From Proteobacteria bacterium ST_bin11 (GTDB taxonomy: Bacteria > Pseudomonadota > Gammaproteobacteria > Methylococcales > Methylomonadaceae), in contig MSXO01000026.1 in the NCBI GenBank assembly GCA_002083615.1, forward strand, positions 62,001 through 126,000: a DNA stretch of 64,000 bases, read 5' to 3'. Of the stretch, positions 8,839 to 16,389 are shown in pieces. Position 1 is the stretch's first letter, and each line of letters begins with the position of its first letter. The notes under the pieces were generated by a model, which was not told where the DNA came from, made no database searches, and saw only the letters and a program-made list of their open reading frames with translations. The position numbers and the translations under genes are program-made.

Positions 8839-11223
8839 ATGCTTGAACAATTAAAATTGCCGGTCTCGGCCCTGAAGCTGGCTATCGATCTGCCCAGCGC
8901 CGCGCCAAACGGACAGCATAGCGCGATCATCGGCCAGAGCCGCGCTCAATCGGCTTTAGCCTTTGGCATTGATATGAAAGCACCCGGCTATAACATCTTT
9001 GTGATGGGCGATCCGGGCACCGGCCGTTTGTCCATGGTCAGCCACTATTTAAACACCTATGCAGAGCAGCAGGAATCGCCGCTGTCTTACGCTTATGTCG
9101 ACAACTTCGAGAACCAGCGCGAGCCGGTAGCGGTTGAACTGCCATCCGGCGAAGGCCAAATCTTTGCCAAGGACATTGAAAAACTGATCGACGATGTGTT
9201 GGCCACGTTCCCCGCCGCCTTTGAAAGCCCTAGTTACCAACAGAAAAAAACCGCGATCGAACGGCGTTTTAATCAGCGCTACAACGCCGCCATCGATCTG
9301 GTCGACAGCAAAGCCCGCGAAATGAGCGTAGCGCTTTATCGCGATAGCGACACCATCACTTTTCTCCCCATCCGCAACGACAAAGCGCTGGACGAAGATC
9401 AATTCACCTTGCTACCGCAAGCCGAGCGCGATGCCTTCCATCAACATACCGAAGAGCTGGAAGAATATCTCGGCGACGCCCTGCTGGAACTGCCGCAATG
9501 GCGGCGCACGCTGGTGGAAGAAACTCGCCAGCTGGATAACGACACCATCAAGCAAGCGCTGGAACCGCTACTGGTAGAGTTGAACCATAAATATCAAAAC
9601 GTCGATGACGTCATCACTTACCTGGCAGAGATCGAAAAAAGTCTGAGCAACACCATTGGCGAATCGCTGATGCCCAGTCGCAGCCAGGATAGCCGAGAGA
9701 TCATCGCCAAGCGCTTGGCGCTAATCGAGCAGTACCTACCCAACATTTTGGTGGACTGCAAACACGACGGCAACGGCGCCCCGGTAATTTACGAGCCGCA
9801 CCCCATCTATCAAAATCTGTTTGGCCGCATCGAATACATCAGCGACCAAGGCACCTTGGTCACCAGCTACCGACGCATTTGCCCCGGCTCCTTGCACCGC
9901 GCTAACGGCGGCTACCTGATTCTGGATGCGGAAAAAGTGCTGACTTATCCCTTCGTTTGGGAAGGTCTGAAACGGGCGCTGCAAGCTGGTCGCATCGAAA
10001 TCGAGTCGCCGTATTCCGAGCTGGGTATTAACACCATCACCCTGAAACCCGGCGTGATCCCGCTCAACGTCAAAGTCATTCTGGTCGGCTCGCGCGATAT
10101 TTATTACCTCTTAGAAGAACTGGATAGCGAGTTCAACGAAATGTTCCGGGTGCTGGCCGACTTTGACGACCACATCAAACGCAGCCCGGACAATGTCAGC
10201 CAATTCGTGCAATTGCTGAAGCGACACGCCAACGACTCCGGCGCCAAAGCCTTGACCGACGCCGCCTTGCTACGCTTGATCGAATACAGCTGCCGGTTGG
10301 CCGAAAATCAGCAACGCCTATCGGCACACGTAAATAGCTGCCTGGAAATCATCGCCGAAGCCAATTTATTGGCCAGCCAAACCAACGCCATCAAGATTGA
10401 TAAAACCGAAATCGAACTGGCTTTAGCCGCCCGCGAACAACGTAATGGCCGCATCGCTGAAGCGATTCTGGAAGAAATGCTGGAAGGCACCATCCTGATC
10501 GACACCGAAGGCGAAGCCATCGGCAAGGTCAACGGCCTGACCGTGATGGACATCGGCGGTAGCAGCTTCGGGGCACCGGCGCGGATCACCGCCACCGTGC
10601 ATCCCGGCTCCAGAGGCATCGTCGATATTGAGCGCGAAGTGGAATTGGGCCAACCCATCCATTCCAAGGGCGTGATGATTTTGAGCGGTTATCTGGGGCA
10701 CTGTTACGCTCAGCAATTTCCGCTGGCCATCTCCGCCAGTATCGCCATGGAACAATCTTACGGCCACATCGACGGCGACAGTGCCTCGCTGGCCGAACTA
10801 TGCTGCCTGATTTCGGCCTTGACCCGCACGCCAATTCAACAAGGCTTCGCCATGACCGGCTCGATCAATCAATACGGCGAAGTGCAAGCCATCGGCGGCG
10901 TTAACGAAAAGATCGAAGGCTTTTTTGAGCTGTGCGCGGCGCGCGGATTGACTGGCAAACAAGCGGTAATCATCCCGGCATCCAACAAACGCAATCTGAT
11001 GCTGAAACAGCAAGTGGTGGATGCCGTCGAGCAAGGCCTGCTTGCGATCTACACCGTATCGAATGTCGACGAAGCCTTAAGCTTGTTAACCGATCAGGAA
11101 GCCGGAACCATCAATGCGGAAGGCCAATACCCGGAAGGCAGCGTCAACTTCAAGGCCGTGGCGCGCTTGAAGGAAATATCGGATATGTCAGTGGATGAGG
11201 ACAAAGACACCGAGACGGGTTGA
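8839..11223 (+). CDS. Lon-like ATP-dependent protease (AAA_32 plus Lon catalytic domain)
   Basis: A 794-residue protein with an N-terminal/AAA+ region containing the Walker A-like GDPGTGRLSM near residue 57 and a C-terminal Lon protease domain. The catalytic dyad is Ser648 in DGDSASLAEL and Lys691 in GGVNEKIEGFF; the GSINQYGEVQAIGG stretch is the usual strand before the lysine. This matches the LonB/YcbZ-type family found in proteobacteria next to, but distinct from, Lon itself. Substrates are unknown. It follows ribA by seven bases and may be cotranscribed, though the functional link is unclear. Confidence 0.92.
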   Translation: MLEQLKLPVSALKLAIDLPSAAPNGQHSAIIGQSRAQSALAFGIDMKAPGYNIFVMGDPGTGRLSMVSHYLNTYAEQQESPLSYAYVDNFENQREPVAVELPSGEGQIFAKDIEKLIDDVLATFPAAFESPSYQQKKTAIERRFNQRYNAAIDLVDSKAREMSVALYRDSDTITFLPIRNDKALDEDQFTLLPQAERDAFHQHTEELEEYLGDALLELPQWRRTLVEETRQLDNDTIKQALEPLLVELNHKYQNVDDVITYLAEIEKSLSNTIGESLMPSRSQDSREIIAKRLALIEQYLPNILVDCKHDGNGAPVIYEPHPIYQNLFGRIEYISDQGTLVTSYRRICPGSLHRANGGYLILDAEKVLTYPFVWEGLKRALQAGRIEIESPYSELGINTITLKPGVIPLNVKVILVGSRDIYYLLEELDSEFNEMFRVLADFDDHIKRSPDNVSQFVQLLKRHANDSGAKALTDAALLRLIEYSCRLAENQQRLSAHVNSCLEIIAEANLLASQTNAIKIDKTEIELALAAREQRNGRIAEAILEEMLEGTILIDTEGEAIGKVNGLTVMDIGGSSFGAPARITATVHPGSRGIVDIEREVELGQPIHSKGVMILSGYLGHCYAQQFPLAISASIAMEQSYGHIDGDSASLAELCCLISALTRTPIQQGFAMTGSINQYGEVQAIGGVNEKIEGFFELCAARGLTGKQAVIIPASNKRNLMLKQQVVDAVEQGLLAIYTVSNVDEALSLLTDQEAGTINAEGQYPEGSVNFKAVARLKEISDMSVDEDKDTETG

Positions 11224-11278
11224 TGCCTAACGATTCCTGAATATCGACAAGGCTGATAGCAGAAATCGCCCCTAACCG

Positions 11279-11800
11279 CTAAGCCTGCTTTTCTAACAAC
11301 GCCAACAATAAGCCCGACACTTTAGGCGTCCACAGCGTCGGATTCACCGGAAACTCTTTTAAGGCACCGGTTCTGCGGTAGCCGCGGCGTTCGTAAAAGG
11401 CTATCAGCTCGGTCCGGCAGGGAATCACGGCCATGACAAAGCACTGACTATGCCAGGTTTGCCTGGCCTGATTTTCTGCTGCGGCCAGCAAATGCTTGCC
11501 TATGCCCTGATTTTGCAGCGCCGGCTTGACCGCCAGCATGCCGATATGTGTCTGTTGCTCGATGTGTTGCAAATGCACAGAACCCAGTAGTTCCTGCTGT
11601 TGCCGACATAACACGATCAGTGAATCCGCGTGAGCGATTAAGTTCGCAATATCCGCTGCCTCCGTGCGCCTACCATCCAGTAAATCAGCTTCTGTGGTCC
11701 AACCTTGGCGGCTTGACTCACCCCGATAGGCTGAGTTGATGAGCGCGGCCAGTGGCTCCGCATCGCTCGGTTCGGCTAAGGAGAAGGTCAATTCCAACAT
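11279..11800 (-). CDS. GNAT-family N-acetyltransferase
   Basis: A 173-residue protein with the acetyl-CoA-binding motif of the GNAT fold, GMLAVKPALQNQGIGKHLLAAAE (about residues 91-113; motif A is Q-N-Q-G-I-G), and a C-terminal AFYERRGYRRTG motif B. The substrate cannot be predicted. It stands alone, divergent from the zinc-ribbon gene to its right and convergent with the Lon-like gene to its left. Confidence 0.88.
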   Translation of the reverse strand: MLELTFSLAEPSDAEPLAALINSAYRGESSRQGWTTEADLLDGRRTEAADIANLIAHADSLIVLCRQQQELLGSVHLQHIEQQTHIGMLAVKPALQNQGIGKHLLAAAENQARQTWHSQCFVMAVIPCRTELIAFYERRGYRRTGALKEFPVNPTLWTPKVSGLLLALLEKQA

Positions 11801-11932
11801 GTTTTACCTCAAAAACTCGCTTGTCCGTTGCACTACGTAACCCGAAAATAACATTTTGCCTGCCACAAAAATCCAAGTCTTGCTGCTAAGGTTTAGTGAC
11901 TAAAACGCGACCTTCAAGCCTGGAGCCCAACC

Positions 11933-12679
11933 ATGAAACCATGCCCTAAGTGTAATCGCGACGTTCCGCCTACCGAGCCGATCTGTCCGCACTGCGGCAT
12001 CGTTTTTGCCAAATATTATAAATACCATGACCACTCATCCTTGCCAACGGCGGAAAGACCGCAAGTGGTCATTCACATCGAGCCACCCGCAGACACGCTA
12101 TTTGGCGACGATGCTTATACAGACAACGCCGCGGTCTTTGTTGGCCGCTGCCTATTATTACCAGGGTTTTTGCTTTGGAGTTGGTGGTTAATTTCGCCGG
12201 GACTTGCCAGCAACGCGGTGGGCGAATCGTTTCTGCACCTAGTCAATCTGCCGTTTCACGAAGCCGGCCATGTGATTTTCCGTCCGTTTGGGCAATTCAT
12301 CACCTCGCTGGGCGGCACGCTCGGCCAAATTCTGATGCCGACGATTTGCCTGCTTACCTTATGGCTGAAAACCCGCGACCCTTTCGGTGCCGGTTTGTGC
12401 CTGTGGTGGGTGGGCGAGAATTTTCTGGATATTGCGCCGTATATCAACGATGCCCGCGCCGGCCAATTGCCCTTGCTGGGCGGCAATTTCGGCCATTCCG
12501 CGCCATACGGTTTTCACGATTGGGAATACTTGTTAACCGAATCCGGTCTGTTGGCGCAAGATCATACCCTGGCAAAACTGTCCCAGTTGCTGGGGGCGAT
12601 GTTGATGATCGCTGCGCTGATAGCCTGCGGCTACGTGTTATTCAAGCAGCGACAAAGGCTGAAAAGTTCAAATAGCTAA
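11933..12679 (+). CDS. Membrane protein with N-terminal zinc ribbon and HEAGH motif
   Basis: A 248-residue protein. Residues 4-22 form a rubredoxin-like zinc ribbon (CPKC, then CPHCG). Several hydrophobic segments follow. The motif HEAGH lies near residue 109 at the end of a hydrophobic stretch, and GENFLDIAPYIND near residue 163 could supply a third metal ligand, as in membrane-embedded metalloproteases of the M50 type. Proteolytic activity is inference: the spacing differs from classical site-2 proteases and the family is uncharacterised to my knowledge. The 3' end overlaps the convergent small membrane gene by four bases. Confidence 0.75.
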   Translation: MKPCPKCNRDVPPTEPICPHCGIVFAKYYKYHDHSSLPTAERPQVVIHIEPPADTLFGDDAYTDNAAVFVGRCLLLPGFLLWSWWLISPGLASNAVGESFLHLVNLPFHEAGHVIFRPFGQFITSLGGTLGQILMPTICLLTLWLKTRDPFGAGLCLWWVGENFLDIAPYINDARAGQLPLLGGNFGHSAPYGFHDWEYLLTESGLLAQDHTLAKLSQLLGAMLMIAALIACGYVLFKQRQRLKSSNS

Positions 12680-13146
12680 CCCAGCCAAGCTTTCACTTTC
12701 GCCTTCACCTGCGCTTTTAACTGCCGCGACCAGCGATAAATCTCGGTATCGACCACTTTTGCATGCGCCCATTGCAACCAACCCAACACGGTATGGTAGA
12801 CAACAGCGATAATCCCGAAGGTCAGCAACTGCGGCTTAGTCAATTTGAACACCCGCGCCACCAATAAAGTGCCCAGTAACTTGGCGAACACTTCCAGCAA
12901 AATGCCCTGCAGCAACAGGCCATGTAATAGCAAAGACAGTGCGGCGAGATTGATCGGCGTGACGATCAACACCGGTATCGTGAACGCCAGCAAAGCCATG
13001 GACGGTGAGGTTTGCGCCAACCAGCGCTCGACGCTTTCCAACCTGAGCAGCAAGGCCAGATAATGACCGCAGGCCGACAGAAAATCCCACAACCATTCCT
13101 CAATGATCAGCAGGATGGCGAGCAGGGTAAGCAGGAGTTTTTTCAT
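12676..13146 (-). CDS. Small membrane protein of unknown function
   Basis: A 156-residue protein with about four hydrophobic helices and a basic C-terminal tail rich in K and A. I do not recognise a characterised family. The N-terminus KKLLLTLLAILLIIEEWLWD is conserved-looking and hydrophobic. It is convergent with the zinc-ribbon/HEAGH gene, overlapping its stop codon. It lies downstream of the Hsp70-like operon on the same strand, separated by 93 bases that include an AGGCGG/CCGCCT hairpin at 13209-13226. Confidence 0.65.
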   Translation of the reverse strand: MKKLLLTLLAILLIIEEWLWDFLSACGHYLALLLRLESVERWLAQTSPSMALLAFTIPVLIVTPINLAALSLLLHGLLLQGILLEVFAKLLGTLLVARVFKLTKPQLLTFGIIAVVYHTVLGWLQWAHAKVVDTEIYRWSRQLKAQVKAKVKAWLG

Positions 13147-13239
13147 GGTGATCTACCGAAAGTTAAACGCAAGATACGCCAGGCTAGCCGGACCCGCCCG
13201 CCGGATTTAGGCGGCATGGCCCGCCTGCAACACGCACCG

Positions 13240-13644
13240 CTAATCACTACTGGAATTTACCGCCGATTCAACCGACAGATGGCCTATCATCTCGTCAAAC
13301 CGGCGTAAGGTTTCATTCTGACCTTCCAACATTCGCAAATAGCCCAGAGTATCGAGCGCTTCCGGCCAGCATTGCTCGGCTACAGTAACATAAAGCGTCC
13401 GATATAGGCGCTGAACCAAAAAGCCTCTAAGCAGCTTGGCGGCCGGGGTTTGCTTGAAACTCAAGGAGCGTAATACGGCCGGCACTGCAACATTCATCCG
13501 ACCGCCCCCCGTGCTTTGTAAGGAAACGCTCAGCCACTGCTCGGCTACTCGTTCGCTAAGGATGATTTGCTTCAGCTCGGCGCCGCAGCGCGGGCAAAGC
13601 GTGGCCGCGCCAAGCCGGGCGTTACAGGCCGGGCAGCGCTGCAT
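13240..13644 (-). CDS. Zinc-ribbon protein at the end of the Hsp70-like operon
   Basis: With the start at 13644 the protein has 134 residues and opens directly with a zinc ribbon, MQRCPACNARLG then LCPRCGAEL, followed by a helical region. That ATG overlaps the DnaK-like stop codon (TGATG), which decides the start over a longer frame to 13725 that would run inside the upstream gene. A role as a partner or client adaptor of the adjacent Hsp70 is inference from coupling. I do not recognise a named family. Confidence 0.72.
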   Translation of the reverse strand: MQRCPACNARLGAATLCPRCGAELKQIILSERVAEQWLSVSLQSTGGGRMNVAVPAVLRSLSFKQTPAAKLLRGFLVQRLYRTLYVTVAEQCWPEALDTLGYLRMLEGQNETLRRFDEMIGHLSVESAVNSSSD

Positions 13645-15383
13645 CAGGATTCCAGGTAGTAGATGATGTCGTTCAAACGCTCGACCGGTTCGCGCAACCC
13701 GGCCTCGTCGCCGTTTTCCAGACAAGTTGAGATGGTTTCGATCAGATCGACCATGTCTTCCCTGTCATCGGTAGAGACGGTATCGAACAGCGATTCCGCT
13801 TTCTTGATCGCAGTCCGCGCAGCGGCCACAGCCGGGCTTTCCGGAACCGAACTCGCCTCACCACTGGCCGTTTCGCCGAACAAGCCGTCGATACGCCGTT
13901 TAGCGCCACTCAGTTCGCCGCTATCGAAACGAGAAATCGCGTTGTTGATGGTGATGGCTTTTTCCTTGCCGGAGGCTTTTTCCCGGGCCGAAACATGCAA
14001 GATGCCGTTCAAATCCAGATCCAGCGTCAATGTGATGATATTGCCCGCCGGCACATCCAACAACCCTTCGACCAAAAACTCGCCGATTTCGACGTTGTTC
14101 AGCGCATCCGGGTCCTCGCCTTGAAAAATCCGCACATTCACTTCGCGTTGATTGTCGTGATAAGTCTCGAAAGCCTCGGACTTGCGCACTGGCAGCACGC
14201 TGTTTTTGTGAATGATGGGCACGAACTGATAGGTATACGGCATACCGTCCAGATAACCGACCGCGCTGGTCCCGAAGCTATACGGCGTCACGTCAACCAA
14301 TACCGCACCAATTTCCTGACCGTTGATCATCGCCGCCTGCATCGCCGCACCCATGGCCACGCACAGATCGGGATCGACTTCGCCGTGCGGTTCGAAACCG
14401 AATTCATCGAACAGGCGCTCGCGAATGCACGGTGTGCGCGTCGATCCCCCGACCAAAATGATTTCGTCGATGTCGGATGCGGTCAGCTTGGCACCCTTCA
14501 GCGCAATGTGGGTCGCGTCCATCGTCGCATTGATATGGTCCGAGATAAGGTCTTCGTAGTCCGAGCGCGCCAACTCCATCGTCAAATGCAGCGGCGTGCC
14601 TTGGCGTTCCAGCAAATATTCTTCCTCAATCCGGGCGAACGGCTCATCGGACAAGTGCAGTTTCGCCTGTTCCGCCGCGCGGCTAATGCGGGCCATTGCT
14701 TTGCCGTGCGGCTCGACTTCGATCCCGAATTGCTCGCGAATATGTGCCAGAATGCGATCGACGATCAACTGGTCGAAATCGTCGCCGCCCAGATGATTAT
14801 CGCCATGGCTGGCCAACACTTCGACGACACCGCTCTGCACGTTGACCACCGACACGTCGAAGGTGCCGCCGCCCAAGTCATATACCAGCATGCGTTTGGC
14901 GGCAAGTTGACCGGCGCCGTACACCAGGGCTGCCGCAGTCGGCTCGTTGATCATGCGCACCACGTCCAGCCCGGCGATTTCACCGGCTTCGCGGGTCGCC
15001 TGACGCTGAGCGTCGGAAAAATAGGCCGGCACAGTAATAACCGCCTGGGAGATAGTCCGACCGACGTACTGTTCGGCAATGCCTTTCAAGCGTTTCAGAA
15101 TGATCGCGGAAATTTCCTGCGGCGTGTACGCCTGACCGGCCATCGTCACTCTGGCATCCTGCCCCATCAAGCGTTTGATCGACTTGACCGTGCGCTCCGG
15201 ATAAACCAGGTATTGATTACGCGCGGTTTCCCCGACCAAAATGCTGCCGTTATCGTCGAGTCCGACGAACGACGGCAAAATCTTGTGGCCGTTGTCGGCG
15301 ATCACGATGACTTTGCCGTTTTCGACGATGGCCACTTCCGAATTCGTGGTCCCCAAATCGATGCCGATGATAATGTCGTTCAT
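13644..15383 (-). CDS. DnaK/HscC-like Hsp70 chaperone, short form
   Basis: A 579-residue Hsp70 protein, about 60 residues shorter than canonical DnaK. The nucleotide-binding domain is intact: IGIDLGTTNSEVA at the N-terminus, VITVPAYFSDAQRQAT, NEPTAAALVYG, YDLGGGTFDVSV and LVGGSTRTP. The substrate-binding beta domain follows from about residue 370 (VTPYSFG to GILHVSAREKASGKE), and the helical lid is shortened. It resembles HscC-type specialised chaperones rather than housekeeping DnaK. It is flanked in the operon by its own GrpE-like and J-like genes and by a TPR protein, implying a dedicated machine. Clients are unknown. Confidence 0.9.
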   Translation of the reverse strand: MNDIIIGIDLGTTNSEVAIVENGKVIVIADNGHKILPSFVGLDDNGSILVGETARNQYLVYPERTVKSIKRLMGQDARVTMAGQAYTPQEISAIILKRLKGIAEQYVGRTISQAVITVPAYFSDAQRQATREAGEIAGLDVVRMINEPTAAALVYGAGQLAAKRMLVYDLGGGTFDVSVVNVQSGVVEVLASHGDNHLGGDDFDQLIVDRILAHIREQFGIEVEPHGKAMARISRAAEQAKLHLSDEPFARIEEEYLLERQGTPLHLTMELARSDYEDLISDHINATMDATHIALKGAKLTASDIDEIILVGGSTRTPCIRERLFDEFGFEPHGEVDPDLCVAMGAAMQAAMINGQEIGAVLVDVTPYSFGTSAVGYLDGMPYTYQFVPIIHKNSVLPVRKSEAFETYHDNQREVNVRIFQGEDPDALNNVEIGEFLVEGLLDVPAGNIITLTLDLDLNGILHVSAREKASGKEKAITINNAISRFDSGELSGAKRRIDGLFGETASGEASSVPESPAVAAARTAIKKAESLFDTVSTDDREDMVDLIETISTCLENGDEAGLREPVERLNDIIYYLES

Positions 15384-15400
15384 ATGCGTTCCCTGAATGC

Positions 15401-16051
15401 TTAAAGTTTATTGACCTTGACTTCCGCCAAGCGCAGTACCTGATCTTCGATTAAAAATCCCTTGCGCAGTTCTTCGAGAACGACGACGTTTTCTCGGGTG
15501 GGGTCGTTACCTATGGCAACGGTCGTCATCGTTTGCGCATCGAAAGGCTTGCCGACGCAATCGATGGCAATCACCCGCCGGCGTTGCAGCATTTGTTCCA
15601 GGCGCTTCAGCGTGATTTCCTGGCCTTCGGCAACGCCGGCCACGAAGCGGACGTCCTGTGGTTTGGAATGCCTGAACAATCCATCGACCGGCTTGTAATT
15701 TTGCAAGGCCTCATAGCCGGCGCTAAGCCGGTCGTAAATATCCAGCCATTCCAGCAGCATGGAACGCTCGACGTCTCGGCGTTGTTGTTGCAGGCGTTCG
15801 TTGGCTTTCGTCAGTTCGCCGGCCAGAGCTTGGTTGTCGGCTTTCAAGGTTTCGACGGTATCGCTCAAGCTGTCCAGCGCGGCCTTAAATTGCCGTGACT
15901 CGGCCTTGACTTCGGTTTTCAGGCCGGCCAGATCACTGAACAGCGTAGTTAAATCCGGCTGGTCGATTGCGGTCAAATGGGCAAAATCGGTTTCTTGTAA
16001 ATACTGCTGCAAGGCTGCCAGCAATTCGTCTTGCGGGGTTTCTGGGGTCAT
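15401..16051 (-). CDS. GrpE-like nucleotide exchange factor
   Basis: A 216-residue protein with a long central coiled coil (about residues 45-100) and a C-terminal beta domain ending in LRKGFLIEDQVLRLAEVKV, a GrpE signature (GY-type motif then VLRPAxVxV). It should release ADP from the adjoining Hsp70. It is diverged from housekeeping GrpE, as expected for a paralogue. The start overlaps the J-like stop codon and the Hsp70 gene follows after 17 bases. Confidence 0.85.
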   Translation of the reverse strand: MTPETPQDELLAALQQYLQETDFAHLTAIDQPDLTTLFSDLAGLKTEVKAESRQFKAALDSLSDTVETLKADNQALAGELTKANERLQQQRRDVERSMLLEWLDIYDRLSAGYEALQNYKPVDGLFRHSKPQDVRFVAGVAEGQEITLKRLEQMLQRRRVIAIDCVGKPFDAQTMTTVAIGNDPTRENVVVLEELRKGFLIEDQVLRLAEVKVNKL

Positions 16052-16383
16052 GTTGGCGTTTTAGTGAATTTGGCGAGCGTTTTTTCGATGGACAGCGTAC
16101 TCAACAGTTTTAAGAAGTCGTCCGTGGCCATCGGCTCGCCCGCATCCGGTGGGCCGAAGGCTTGGGCCAGTAACGCGTCGAATTCGATATGGGGCATAGC
16201 AAACAAGGCGTGCCGCAGTCGACAATCTTCGTCCTTGATCGCAGCGTAGGCATCTTGAATTTGCCGAAAGCGCGCGGGATCGCGGTCGGGCGGATTGTCC
16301 TTGACCCCTTGTAAATAAGCTTGTTTGATGTCGGCGTCGGTGGCCTGTTCGGACACGCCGATAATGCTATACGGTGAGTTCAT
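16048..16383 (-). CDS. J-domain-like co-chaperone lacking the HPD histidine
   Basis: A 111-residue protein whose first ~60 residues follow the J-domain plan: NSPYSIIGVSEQATDADIKQAYLQGVK (helices I-II) and RFRQIQDAYAAIKDE (helix III). In the loop, however, the invariant HPD is replaced by PPD within NPPDRDP. Since the histidine of HPD is needed for ATPase stimulation in classical J proteins, either the adjacent Hsp70 has adapted to this loop or the protein only docks. It lies in the operon between the TPR protein and GrpE-like gene, with four-base overlap to the latter. Confidence 0.8.
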   Translation of the reverse strand: MNSPYSIIGVSEQATDADIKQAYLQGVKDNPPDRDPARFRQIQDAYAAIKDEDCRLRHALFAMPHIEFDALLAQAFGPPDAGEPMATDDFLKLLSTLSIEKTLAKFTKTPT

Positions 16384-16389
16384 GGGTAA

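Noticed and set aside
8220..8930. A 236-codon minus-strand frame
   Set aside because: It is antisense to ribA, which is well conserved; the translated product resembles no family.
13995..15404. A 469-codon open frame on the plus strand
   Set aside because: It lies wholly antisense to the Hsp70-like gene, whose protein has all family motifs; the frame is a codon-bias shadow.
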